DNA of 64,000 nucleotides from Macrostomum hystrix (GCA_950097015.1 CATNEN010000034.1:4000001-4064000); one strand, 5' to 3'. Numbered from the stretch's first letter, positions 47,201-58,990 are shown. Program-made: numbers and translations. Notes: generated from the letters alone by a model not told the origin.

Positions 47201-48726
47201 GCCTCACTAGCTCTTAGACATCCAAATCCCATATTACTCACAGGGTCCTCCTCGTCAGCAGCTGCAGCAGCAGCCGCGGCGCCAGCTCTAGCACCCCTAC
47301 TGGTAGAACTGGCCAAGTAGTTGCGCAGCTGGGCAACCTCAGGTGGTACTGACAGGCCGATGGAGCTGCAGAGCCGTTCTAGCAAGCTACAGATCTGCTG
47401 CACCAGATTGCAGTTGTGCGAATGGTTCTCCTGCAGTTCAGCTAAGACTGAGGTCACCTGCTGATTGTCTGAGTCTGAGAACCAAAGTGCCGGCGTCTGG
47501 GGATAGTTTTCCTTTTGAAGTGAAAAAGTATTAAAGCAGCTGAATGGATAAAATGCATAATTAAAATATAATATTACCCACCCACAATATGCAAAATAAC
47601 CCACTATTTATAGTATACCAACAATTTTAAGTATTTTCCTAATTTCACATTTGATGCAACAAAAACCAAAAAATAACCTAAACACTTAAAAGCCAGCTAA
47701 GAAACAAATAGAAATATATACCATTCCCTGCTAACTAGATTGGCTTACAAATTAAGGCTCTAAAGCCTTATTGCATACATTGTGGCAGATGGCTACCAGC
47801 TTAGATAAAATTAAGGCAGTTGTTATTTGTCCAGTTAACCAGACAAATAGCCCTTTGATTATTCGTCCAGTTAATTATTTTATCTTAAAAATGATAGAGA
47901 TTCTCGTGGTAGTGCTACAACCCCTTCTAACTTAGTTAATCACTCAAGAGGAAAGCCTATCAGGCTTAGTCCTAGGCAAAATTTATATCAAATAAATAGC
48001 TAGTTGACATTAATTTTAGGCAGTTGTTATTTGTCCAGTTAGTGATTTTATTGTTAATTTTAGATTTCATACCAAATGTCTGCATTAGAAGGAAGGCACC
48101 AAACTATGCATATCAGAAGAGATCTTCCCTTTAAGCGAAATTGTTTACATCTATCTAATGTCTGTTTGATTTGTATTTTTATCCAACTAAAGAGTAACCT
48201 AAGTTCCTTTGAAGCATGAAGTTGTAGTGACTCATTTGAATACTTCTACAAAGTCAACTGGGTCACCAGCAAATGATGATACCCAGATCAACAGTGAGGA
48301 CCACAATTTCAACTCCTTGATACTCTAAGGGTGCATTTTTTCTTTGTTGCTTTTATTAACTATTGAGCGGTACTAGGCTTAATTGCATTCAATGCTAAAT
48401 AAGTGAAATCTAGTTCTTTACAAGGATTATTGTATTAAAATGTTTATTCTATACTGTTATTATTATGACAATGGCATAGGTATGGGAAATAGGAGACAAT
48501 TAAATATTTTCCTTGTCCATCATCAAATTAAATTAATTTGAACCATAGGCCTATTATAGGTACTCACCATGATGGTTGCAGTGAGGTCAAAAGACTTAGT
48601 GCCATGCAAGAATTTGCAGTTAACTTCATCTAGATTAGATGAAATAATACGAAAAATAGGGTGTATTCTTGGAAATGTTCGCTTTAGGTGCTCTAAATCT
48701 TCCTTTAAATTTTTAAGACAAGACAT
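44300..48726 (-). CDS. UBE2Q: Ubiquitin-conjugating enzyme E2 Q family, 417 aa
   Basis: Minus-strand exons: 48726-48568, 47511-47242, 46341-46001, 45844-45556, 44494-44300 (TAG). The phases (0, 0, 2, 0) agree, and the length fits human UBE2Q1 (about 420 aa). The N-terminal RWD-like part begins [14 protein letters not shown] and contains [16 protein letters not shown] variable acidic and Ala-rich linker follows, then [17 protein letters not shown] and the UBC fold with [15 protein letters not shown] and [13 protein letters not shown]346 is the expected ubiquitin thioester cysteine. The C-terminus reads [14 protein letters not shown], as in the family. It transfers ubiquitin from E1 to substrates or E3 ligases in cytosol or nucleus. 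The donor after exon 4 (gttggc) is weak but the homology fixes it. The last intron holds a 21-bp array; the others hold SINEs. I cannot say which vertebrate paralogue it matches best. Confidence 0.96.
44560..45355. repeat. 21-bp minisatellite, about 38 copies
   Basis: The core is cagctgatctagggtgaac, with agagtaaac and agagcctg variants; the 24-bp agagcctg variant appears only in the middle of the array. It fills most of the last UBE2Q intron and lies close to the exon 5 acceptor. Confidence 0.95.
46437..46796 (+). mobile_element. SINE-A copy 4, full length
   Basis: The head has ggtggcatagcggtta (A box) and aagttcgattcc (B box). The body gcagatgtacacacctg to ccaaatgatgtgccattgc is shared with copies 2 and 3, and the tail is attattat. 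It lies antisense in UBE2Q intron 2, about 95 bp upstream of the exon 3 acceptor. No target duplication is recognisable. Confidence 0.9.
46905..47163 (-). mobile_element. SINE-B copy 1 with tRNA-like head
   Basis: On the minus strand the head (47163-47081) has an A-box-like gagtagcggttaatgc and a B-box-like gagctcaaatcc. The body (about 47080-46905) includes gatagctcccagaccgaatg and matches the repeat at 60541-60700, lacking about 50 bp that the other copy has. Head and body differ from SINE-A. It lies in UBE2Q intron 2. Confidence 0.78.
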
Positions 48727-51700
48727 TTTGAAGTAAAGTATTAATTTCAAGTAGTGAAACCAACTAAGTATTTATATTAGCAGTTAATAATTCTCGTAAA
48801 AGGACCTTCTAGTATGCTTTCGGTATTGCCTTCCTAGATGGTCTATAGAAAACTGTTCAAGTTTTGCAGTAGCCTATACTAGAAACTAGAATCTGACAAA
48901 AAATGCATGTTACAAAAGGATTGCTTAAAAGACAAGATAGACTGGAGAGAGTTATACGATTTATTCTTTATTATTCCGATTGTTGCATCATCATCAAAAG
49001 CTGTATTAAGTAATTTGTCCGAAAAAATTTAGATGTCGAGAAATAGTTTTGACATTTAAAAGAGTAAAGAAAATATAAAAAATAGTTTCTTAATAGTCAA
49101 ATAAACGTAGAAAATGAAAGTAATTTTTTCATAAAAAATCTCTATATTAGTCGACAATAAATTGTCAATTACTTTTTCTTAAACAATGTTGTTAAGCCGA
49201 CTTTTGAAAGCCGGTGAAAAACCAACTGATCTCAAATCATCCAACTCATCCAACTCATCCGAAAAACCAACTTATCTTTAAATAGGCCTAGGCCTAATGA
49301 GCAGGGCCACGACATCCCATCTATGGATTGAAAAAACAGCATGAGCAAAAGTTGTTTCTCGCTTTTGTTATTTACACTGATTGAAATAACACAACAGGTT
49401 TGTGTGTCAAACCTTACCCAGGCTTTCCTAGGTGCATCGTTTAACTTAGGCCATATGCTTTGCGCTCGACCTGTATTGATTTTCGCTTAGGCCTATAAGC
49501 ATTAGAATAAGCCTCGGTCGTGACGCAGGCTTATTTAATATCCTGTGTCTCGAGGCCTACGGGTGCTAGGCCTAGGCTAGTCACTTCGTCAACTGCCATT
49601 TCATCAAATGGTTGTGAACTGGACTCATCCCTGTATTTTTGGTCCCTATAAACTAGCCAATCAGGCCATCTCTGGTCACTTCGTCAACAAACAAATCATG
49701 CAGTAACTGCTTACATAACACTTGTATATTTATACACTTGATGTATTGGTAGGTATAGACCTATATATAGGCTCTACCTATTATTTGATTGGCTCACTGA
49801 TTCTAGTTTATAGTCATACTAAGGCTCGAGTAGATTGTATTTGTAACACACACACTCCTTTATATTCACTTCTGAAAACACTTGTTTTCAGAATGATTCA
49901 ATTCTCAACTCCTCTATGCATTGTAGACTTGTAGTAATAGGCCTAACTAGAAAAAAACTTAGCAAAACTCATTATCACTGTAACTATATATTTCTATTTG
50001 TTTATTAGGCCTATTCTTAAGTTTTTGATACCATGAAGCCTGACCATACAGTTAAATTATAGTGCATAAAAGCATGGATATTTATTCTGTTTCTGGAGAG
50101 AGAAGACCTGCAATTGCATACCTGATGTGCAACCTCCAGAATTGTAGCCAGTTGTACATCTTAGTTTTGAACCAAAAATAAACATTGGCATAGTCCTAGC
50201 AGTACCTGGACACTTTGTCATCTTACAACTTTGTCATCTAGATGACGATCTGTCCAACATCTCAGAGCATACATGCGCAACCTCCCAAATCTTAGCTAGC
50301 CTTGCGACTTAGTTTTTGCTCTCATTTGCGAAGTCCTTAGTTCCTTTCATTGCTCTATTTACGACTTAGTTTGCTCTCTTTTTCTCTCCCCTTTTTCCTT
50401 TTCTTCACGCCTTCCTTTTTTGTCCCTTGGTCCCCCCTTTGATTTTTTTGATCTTGGTCGATTGGTTTTTGTGACTTACCTTGCTTGGCCCTCATTTCAC
50501 CCGGCCAGTTCGGCCGGGTCGGCCAGGTGTTGCGCATGTATGTCTCAGAGGGTGGATGATAAAAGAGATTTAGACTTGTAGACACTTTGTCATCTATAAA
50601 ACAAATGTTTTCAAAGTTAGAACAGAACCACCCCTCCTACCTTCCAAGTAGATGACGAAGTTGTAAGATGACAAAGTTGTAAGATGACTAAGTGTCTAGG
50701 ATCCGTCCTAGCAACTAGTCTAATTTTTTTAATTAGGCCTATTAGGTCTATCCTTAGCAAACATAATATAGCATATATAGGCCCTATCTAATCAAGTCAA
50801 GCTAATCCATATAGTTTTATACAGTAATACAAAGTTATATTAGGCCTAAGCATATCCTTCTGTTTTATATCTGTAATAAATAACAATAAGATTTAATTTC
50901 AGACTAATATTAAATAGCTAAGCCCTACCCAATTAGCATAATAACCTATGCCAAAAAAACTTTAAGCTGCAATTTAGTCTTCTGTAGAAATTAGTAATAT
51001 TAAAACAATTGCTTTTTATTTATTGTCTTCTTGATTTTATTGATTAATTTGATTTTGTCAATATTTTTTTCACTTACAGTTCATTTATAAGCTTGACTTC
51101 ATATGCATAGCTTTTTCATTTCATTTTTACACATTTAGGGTCTGGTCCATTGAAAAGCATGCTTAATTAATTTTTATAAATCAAACCAAAAAGTAGAATT
51201 ATTTAGTTAGATATAAAAATTCATGGTAAGCATATCTTTTAATGTACTCCGATGTAATTTCTGTTAATATTATACCAGACTCAACATTCTATTGAACCAT
51301 CTTAAATTGTTTTGCTAATCTAGCAAAAATAATTGCAAGTTTAGTGACTTATTACCTTAAATAAAGTAGGCGCATATCTTTACAACCAGTCACTAATGTA
51401 CTAGCATTTATAAACTAATGGTTGCCTATTTTCTGGCTAAACTATTTGTGGATTTCTACATGGTTTGTTTGAGCTTTTTATTAACAATTTTATTGCTATA
51501 GATTGAAAAAACTATATACTAGATTATAGTCTACAAAGCCTTATTCTTTGTAAAAAAAAAGTTTTTCTGATTCTATGCTTTTATTATCTTTTTTGTAGTA
51601 TACATCATTTTGTTGTCATATTACATGTTGCCAAGTCAGCTTGTAATTAGTGTTTAATTGCACCAATAAAGTAGTTAATTCCTGTTCCTTATGCTCTATA

Positions 51701-51864
51701 TGAAGGCTCTACTTAGCAGTCATTTTGCTTTGTACCAGGACTAGTGAACTACCGAACCAGGACTACCGAACTCTCAATTTGGCTTTAGTCATCTAAGCTC
51801 ATACTAAAGTGTGTTTCTTATTCTTTCCAGTCCTATTGACACAGTTCATGACACTTAACCCCCA
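48727..51864. other. Divergent UBE2Q-SCYL1 spacer
   Basis: About 3.1 kb of AT-rich DNA that must carry both promoters. It contains the foldback element at 50202-50704 and a dense set of TAGGCCTA/AGGCCT palindromes (49284 to 50847). A gtcacttcgtcaac direct repeat occurs near 49577 and 49676. No exon was recognised. Confidence 0.5.
50202..50704. mobile_element. Foldback/MITE-like element, 503 bp, 9-bp target duplication
   Basis: The ends are imperfect inverted repeats: left gacactttgtcatcttacaa, right (reverse complement) gacacttagtcatcttacaa, extending about 40-45 bp. Inner inverted arms also pair: catacatgcgcaac (near 50270) with the reverse complement of gttgcgcatgtatg (near 50530). GTCCTAGCA flanks the element at 50193-50201 and 50705-50713. 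There is no coding capacity. A 9-bp duplication with long inverted ends is typical of Mutator-like non-autonomous elements, but the family assignment is inference. Confidence 0.72.
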
Positions 51865-54800
51865 ATGTGGTCCCTATTCTCAAAAGATCCTGCCACTAAT
51901 TTTCCCTACGAGAGTGGCGAACTGGTGGAACGAATTGGCGATTGGTCGCTTCATAAGTGTCGCAAGAAAGGCGCGGATAGCTGGGATCAGTATTCTCTGT
52001 TCGCCTTCGACTGTCGGGCAGCCGCCGCCGACCCTGGCGCAATCGCTCGAGCGAAATCTTGTGCCAAGCACAGCAAAACCCTACGGCATCCGTGCCTATT
52101 GACTTTCACCGATGGTGTAGAAACAGAGAAAGTGATCTACATTGTCACTGAGCGAGTCTGGCCACTGTTTGAATACTTGCGCACTAAAGCTGATTCGGCG
52201 AGTTTTACACTGCTCGCTTCCTGGGGCATCTCTCAGGTATGAGCAGTGCCTGTTCATAATTATTCAGTCTTAAGAAGCTTTGCTTTAAGAAGAGATACCG
52301 AACTCTTGAAAACTCTAAGATCGCTAATTTATCAGCAATACAACTAAATTCAAGGTTGCCAAAGGTGCCGCTTTCCTAAATCGCGACTGCCGCCTCCTTC
52401 ACGGACGCCTGCGTGCCGCCTCCGTGTTTGTGAACAGCGCAGGCGAATGGAAACTTTGGGCCTTTCAGCACACAGCGCCTCTTGATGATCCGTCATCCGC
52501 TTCCGTGTCCACAGTTGGCTATGAAATGCCTGACATCTACTTGCCGCCTGATGCGGATAGACTGTCGAAGCCTAGCGATAGAGAGACTGTGGACTCCTGG
52601 GGACTTGGCTGCTTCGTTTGGGAGGTCGGCCTGAGCTATTTTCTTGCGGAGTTCATTTGAGACTACTGTTCCAGTAGATGGTGTTGGTGAGCTCACATGA
52701 GGCTAGTGTGTCAGTAGATGGTGTTGCTGAGCTCACATGAGGCTAGTGTGTCAGTAGATGGTGTTGGTGAGCTCACATGAGGCTAGTGTGTCAGTAGATG
52801 GTGTTGGTGAGCTCACATGAGGCTAGTGTGTCAGTAGATGGTGTTGCTGAGCTCACATGAGGCTAGTGTGTCAGTAGATGGTGTTGCTGAGCTCACATGA
52901 GGCTAGTGTGTCAGTAGATGGTGTTGGTGAGCTCACATGAGGCTAGTGTGTCAGTAGATGGTGTTGGTGAGCTCACATGAGGCTAGTGTGTCAGTAGATG
53001 GTGTTGGTGAGCTCACATGAGGCTAGTGTGTCAGTAGATGGTGTTGGTGAGCTCACATGAGGCTAGTGTGTCAGTAGATGGTGTTGGTGAGCTCACATGA
53101 GGCTAGTGTGTCAGTAGATGGTGTTGGTGAGCTCACATGAGGCTAGTGTGTCAGTAGATGGTGTTGGTGAGCTCACATGAGGCTAGTGTGTCAGTAGATG
53201 GTGTTGGTGAGCTCACATGAGGCTAGTGTGTCAGTAGATGGTGTTGGTGAGCTCACATGAGGCTAGTGTGTCAGTAGATGGTGTTGGTGAGCTCACATGA
53301 GGCTAGTGTGTCAGTAGATGGTGTTGGTGAGCTCACATGAGGCTAGTGTGTCAGTAGATGGTGTTGGTGAGCTCACATGAGGCTAGCGTGTCAGTAGATG
53401 GTGTTGGTGAGCTCACATGAGGCTAGTGTGTCAGTAGATGGTGTTGGTGAGCTCACATGAGGCTAGTGTGTCAGTAGATGGTATTGGTGAGCTCACATGA
53501 GGCTAGTGTGTCAGTAGATGGTGTTGGTGAGCTCACATGAGGCTAGTGTGTCAGTAGATGGTGTTGGTGAGCTCACATGAGGCTAGTGTGTCAGTAGATG
53601 GTGTTGCTGAGCTCACATGAGGCTAGTGTGTCAGTAGATGGTGTTGGTGAGCTCACATGAGGCTAGTGTGTCAGTAGATGGTGTTGGTGAGCTCACATGA
53701 GGCTAGTGTGTCAGTAGATGGTGTTGGTGAGCTCACATGAGGCTAGTGTGTCAGTAGATGGTGTTGGTGAGCTCACATGAGGCTAGTGTGTCAGTAGATG
53801 GTGTTGGTGAGCTCACATGAGGCTAGTGTGTCAGTAGATGGTGTTGGTGAGCTCACATGAGGCTAGTGTGTCAGTAGATGGTGTTGGTGAGCTCACATGA
53901 GGCTAGTGTGTCAGTAGATGGTGTTGGTGAGCTCACATGAGGCTAGTGTGTCAGTAGATGGTATTGGTGAGCTCACATGAGGCTAGCGTGTCAGTAGATG
54001 GTGTTGGTGAGCTCACATGAGGCTAGTGTGTCAGTAGATGGTGTTGCTGAGCTCACATGAGGCTAGTGTGTCAGTAGATGGTGTTGGTGAGCTCACATGA
54101 GGCTAGTGTGTCAGTAGATGGTGTTGGTGAGCTCACATGAGGCTAGTGTGTCAGTAGATGGTGTTGGTGAGCTCACATGAGGCTAGTGTGTCAGTAGATG
54201 GTATTGGTGAGCTCACATGAGGCTAGTGTGTCAGTAGATGGTGTTGGTGAGCTCACATGAGGCTAGCGTGTCAGTAGATGGTGTTGGTGAGCTCACATGA
54301 GGCTAGTGTGTCAGTAGATGGTGTTGGTGAGCTCACATGAGGCTAGTGTGTCAGTAGATGGTATTGGTGAGCTCACATGAGGCTAGTGTGTCAGTAGATG
54401 GTGTTGGTGAGCTCACATGAGGCTAGTGTGTCAGTAGATGGTGTTGCTGAGCTCACATGAGGCTAGTGTGTCAGTAGATGGTGTTGGTTAGCTCACATGA
54501 GGCTAGTGTGTCAGTAGATGGTGTTGCTGAGCTCACATGAGGCTAGTGTGTCAGTAGATGGTATTGGTGAGCTCACATGAGGCTAGTGTGTCAGTAGATG
54601 GTATTGGTGAGCTCACATGAGGCTAGTGTGTCAGTAGATGGTGTTGGTGAGCTCACATGAGGCTAGTGTGTCAGTAGATGGTGTTGGTGAGCTCACATGA
54701 GGCTAGTGTGTCAGTAGATGGTGTTGGTGAGCTCACATGAGGCTAGCGTGTCAGTAGATGGTGTTGGTGAGCTCACATGAGGCTAGTGTGTCAGTAGATG

Positions 54801-57783
54801 GTGTTGGTGAGCTCACATGAGGCTAGTGTGTCAGTAGATGGTGTTGCTGAGCTCACATGAGGCTAGTGTGTCAGTAGATGGTGTTGGTGAGCTCACATGA
54901 GGCTAGTGTGTCAGTAGATGGTGTTGGTGAGCTCACATGAGGCTAGTGTGTCAGTAGATGGTGTTGGTGAGCTCACATGAGGCTAGTGTGTCAGTAGATG
55001 GTGTTGGTGAGCTCACATGAGGCTAGCGTGTCAGTAGATGGTGTTGGTGAGCTCACATGAGGCTAGTGTGTCAGTAGATGGTGTTGGTGAGCTCACATGA
55101 GGCTAGTGTGTCAGTAGATGGTGTTGGTGAGCTCACATGAGGCTAGTGTGTCAGTAGATGGTGTTGCTGAGCTCACATGAGGCTAGTGTGTCAGTAGATG
55201 GTATTGGTGAGCTCACATGAGGCTAGTGTGTCAGTAGATGGTGTTGCTGAGCTCACATGAGGCTAGTGTGTCAGTAGATGGTGTTGGTGAGCTCACATGA
55301 GGCTAGTGTGTCAGTAGATGGTGTTGCTGAGCTCACATGAGGCTAGTGTGTCAGTAGATGGTGTTGCTGAGCTCACATGAGGCTAGTGTGTCAGTAGATG
55401 GTGTTGGTGAGCTCACATGAGGTGAGCTCACAGTAGATAGTGCTTAATCCAACCCAGCCGGCTCCCATTCTCCGCAGGTGTTTAACCGGCCCCTGGCATC
55501 TCGCCAGGACTTGCGGCATTCCGGCCACGTGCCGCAGGCTCTGCAGTCGGCCTACGCCGAACTAATCCGCGACAGGGCCGCCCAGCGCTGCCCGCCCGCC
55601 GACTTTCTGCAGCGCTGCTCTCGCCCTGGCGGCTTCTTTGACAATCCCTATACTAGGGCCCTACTCAAACTGGAGCAACTGCAGGTTCTGGCCTCCGAGG
55701 AGAAGACGCAGTTTCTGGGACAGCTGGCTGAGCAGGTGTGTGCTCGGGGGTCAGAGGAATGCTCATAACATTGCCCACAACCCCTGCGAATAAGAAAAAA
55801 TAATAATAGTGAAATGCTTTTTATTATATTGTATACCTTTTTGCATTCAGTTCAAGAATGGCAGTCTGAGCCTTTCTCGTGGCTCGGCTCGTGTTAGAAT
55901 CAGGGACATTACATATTCACATTTAACCTTGAGTAACTTAGATAACCAATCAACCTCCTATCCGCTGGCCCAGCTGTCCAACTTTCCAGACGATGTAGCC
56001 AAGCACAAAGTGCTGCCCCAGCTAGTGAACCTGCTGCAGTACGGCGGCGGTGGCTCCGAGGTGCTGCTGCCTCTGCTGCGCCTGTCTCGCCTATGCGACC
56101 AGGCCGAATTCGAGGGTCGCATTGTGCCCTGCCTGGTTCGCCTGTTCTCATTGCCCGAGCGCGTGGCTCGAGTTCGCCTCCTTGAGCAGCTGCCGTCCTA
56201 CATTTCCCACCTGCCTGATCGAGTGGTCAACGATCAGATTATGCAGCCATTCTGTCAGGGATTTCACGACACTAGTCCAGTAGTGCGAGAGCACACAATT
56301 AGGGCTGCTGTTCACCTGGCTGAGAAGCTTAACGCCAAGAATCTCAACGAAGAGCTGCCAAAGCACCTCACTAGGCTGCAGGTCAGATTTTTATGCACGA
56401 TCTAATAAATTAGGTAGGAGATATTTGTCTATGGCGATATTGGGTCCGATAAGTGGCGGGTTTAGTGTGCCAGCCGATACACAATTTAGATCGGTGGGTT
56501 TAGAACTATAGAATACACAGTTTATGTGGCAGGTTTGCAGTTCCAGAGCCACAGCACACACAGTTTAGGCATCTGGATAGTAGGGCCATAGATACTATTT
56601 AGGCTAAAATCCAACCTTATCTTATCTCTATCTTATTATTGTTTTCATTCAGGTTAAAGACGAACAGGGCGGTGTCCGGGCCAACGCCACAGTCTGCCTG
56701 GGCAAGCTGGCCGGCCACATGGCGCCAGCCACACGGCAGGGACCCCTGCTGGCCCAGTTCCTGAAGTGCCTCCGCGACCCGTTCCCGCCGGCTAGGCAAG
56801 CCGCCCTGCTTGCCTGCGCGTCCACCCTGTCATTCTACACTCTGCGGGACACCGCCTGCCGACTCCTGCCGGCCCTGTGCCCGCTGACAATGGATCCCAG
56901 CAGAGAGGTGCGCGAGAACGCCTTCCAGGCTGTCGGCGCCTGCCTGCAGCGTCTGCGGACAGCCTCGGACAGTCCGGAGGAGGCCGCAGATCTGGAGAGC
57001 CAGGTGGCCGCCACGAGATGCGCGGATTCAACGAGCAAGTCCTGGGCAAATTGGGCCGTGTCGGCTCTGTCTGCCAAATTCTACAAGACCACAACTGCTC
57101 AGCCTGCCGATGCACCCTCTAATAAGCCGACTGGCCTAGCAACTAAACCAGCTGCTGCTGCTGCTGCCGCTGCTCCTATACCAGCTTCCGCAACCGCCGC
57201 TCCAGCGCCACCAGCGGACTCCCCAGCTCTCTCAGCTGATTCGACATCGACGACTGCCAAGGCAGCCGATTGGGACAACGCCTGGGGTGACGATGACGAT
57301 GAAGAATGGGGCAGCATTGAAGCAACAACAGAAGCAGCCGCTGTGCCTACTTCGCAGAATAAGAAAGCCGAGGCCAGTAATCAGCGAGCCGCAGCTGTTC
57401 CGTCAGCGGAAGCGCCCACCGTTGGCTCCGCCTGGGACAACACCGACTGGGACGACGATGATGGCAAGCGCGAGCCGTCGCTCGCTGTTAACAAAGCTGC
57501 TTCGCTGAAAACTGCCGGAGGCGGTGGCGGGCTTCGACTGTCTGGAGCCAAGAAATTGACGTCGTCTACAATTGCTGGTGCTGGCACCGGTCGCGCTGTT
57601 GGCAGCGATCTGGACACCATATTGTCAGAAGAGTTGGCTAGAAAGAATCTTGTGCAACAGAAGCCGCCGCCACCGCATCAGCAGCAGCAGCAACAGGCGC
57701 CAAAGCTGCAGAAGGAGAATCAGCGGAAGCAACAACGGAAACCTGCAGTAAATGATGCGGAAGATGACTGGGGAGCTTGGTGA
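51865..57783 (+). CDS. SCYL1: SCY1-like pseudokinase 1, 812 aa, 5 exons
   Basis: Exons 51865-52236, 52355-52624, 55478-55735, 55974-56381, 56653-57783 (TGA). All introns are phase 0, and the length is close to human SCYL1 (about 808 aa). Residues 1-300 form the pseudokinase: MWSLFSKDPATNFPYE, ETEKVIYIVTE, SAGEWKLW, GLGCFVWEVF; there is no glycine loop, HRD or DFG. Residues 301-600 are HEAT repeats (KHKVLPQL, VKDEQGGVRANATVCLGK, LRDPFPPAR). The tail has Ala and Gln runs and acidic-Trp motifs (DDDDEEWGS, EDDWGAW). SCYL1 binds COPI in Golgi-to-ER traffic. The human C-terminal RKLD is replaced by an internal GAKKL at about 733, followed by some 75 more residues. The donor after exon 2 (gtcggc) is weak, but homology fixes the joint. 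A 2.8-kb minisatellite fills that intron. Confidence 0.97.
52664..55420. repeat. 40-bp minisatellite, about 69 copies, 2.8 kb
   Basis: The core is gtgtcagtagatggtgttgg followed by tgagctcacatgaggcta. It is very homogeneous; most differences are ggtga/gctga, tgttgg/tattgg and tgtgtc/gcgtgtc. It starts about 35 nt past the exon 2 donor of SCYL1 and ends about 55 bp before exon 3. Each unit contains the palindrome TGAGCTCA and a donor-like ggtgagc. Confidence 0.97.
55736..55811 (+). mobile_element. SINE-A 3' fragment at a SCYL1 splice donor
   Basis: The stretch gtgtgctcgggggtcagagg, then attgcccacaacccctgcg and an A/T tail, resembles the 3' part of SINE-A (gtgtgtgctcaggagtcagc ... attgcccgcagccctcctgc) with an internal deletion. 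It starts at the GT of the exon 3 donor. The match is short and gapped, so this call is tentative. Confidence 0.45.
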
Positions 57784-58128
57784 AGAATTTTAAGAAAATA
57801 ACGTTGGTTAAATTGCATACGAAAGTACACAATCTGATCTCTTTTTGAGCAAATAGATTTTCTGTATTCCAAAATACTCAGTTTGCCTTCAGACCAGCTC
57901 GTTGAGATGATTGTTTGGGGCTTCCGTTTCCTCATAGTGTTCGATGTACTTTTGCAATTTGGAAGCACCAAATAAGTTTTTTTAATCAGTATGCCTACTA
58001 AAATGGACACGTTGAGATCATATGAATTTCTTAATCTCGTTGATAAATTAGTTATTAATCGGGATCAGAATCCTCACAATATACTTTAAGAATTTTGAAT
58101 CTAGAGTATTCTGAGGATATGGGATCCA
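57784..58128. other. 3' flank of SCYL1
   Basis: Single-copy AT-rich sequence between the SCYL1 stop and the 24-bp array. No canonical AATAAA was noticed close to the stop. Confidence 0.35.
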
Positions 58129-58129
58129 G

Positions 58130-58990
58130 ATATGCTCGGGATTTGGGATCCTTACATACTTGGGAATTTAGATCAATACATACTTGAGGATTTTTATCCT
58201 TACATAGGGAATCGGGATCCTTACATACTTCGGAATTGGGATCGTTGCATACTTCCTTACGTTCATACGTTCCTTACATACTTGAGAATTGGGATACTTA
58301 CATACTTGGGATTTGGGATCCTAACATACATGGGATTTGGGATCCTTACATACTTGGGATTTTGGATCAATACATACTTGGGATTTTGGATCAATACATA
58401 CTTGAAGATTTTTATCCTTACATAGGGAATCGGGATCCTTACATACTTCGGAATTGGGATCGTTGCATACTTCCTTACGTTCATACGTTCCTTGCATACT
58501 TGAGAATTGGGATACTTACATGCTTGGGATTTGGGATCCTAACATACTTGGGATTTGGGATCCTTACATACTTGGGATTTGGGGTCTTTACATACTGGGG
58601 ATTTGGGATCCTTACATACTTGGGATTTGGGGTCTTTACATACTTGGGATTTGGGATCCTAACATACTTGGGATTTGGGATCCTTACATACTTGGGATTT
58701 GGGATCCTAACATACTTGGGATTTGGGATCCTTACATACTTGGGATTTGGGGTCTTTACATACTTGGGATTTGGGATCCTTACATACTTGGGATTTGGGG
58801 TCTTTACATACTTGGGATTTGGGATCCTTACATACTTGGGATTTGGGGTCTTTACATACTTGGGATTTGGGATCCTAACATACTTGGGATTTGGGATCCT
58901 TACATACTTGGGATTTGGGGTCTTTACATACTTGGGATTTGGGATCCTTTCATATTTGAGATTTGGGATCCCTATATTCTTGGGATTTGA
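58130..58990. repeat. 24-bp minisatellite, about 35 copies, with 216-bp duplication
   Basis: The core is ccttacatacttgggatttg, with gggatcc, ggggtc and gatcaat variants. A distinctive block including cgttgcatacttccttacg appears near 58233 and again near 58449, 216 bp (nine units) apart. Open frames on both strands arise from the period of 24. Confidence 0.95.

Noticed and set aside
52664-55420. Possible CRISPR-like array of 40-bp repeats
   Set aside because: The units are contiguous with no unique spacers, and the array lies in an intron of an animal gene; it is a minisatellite.
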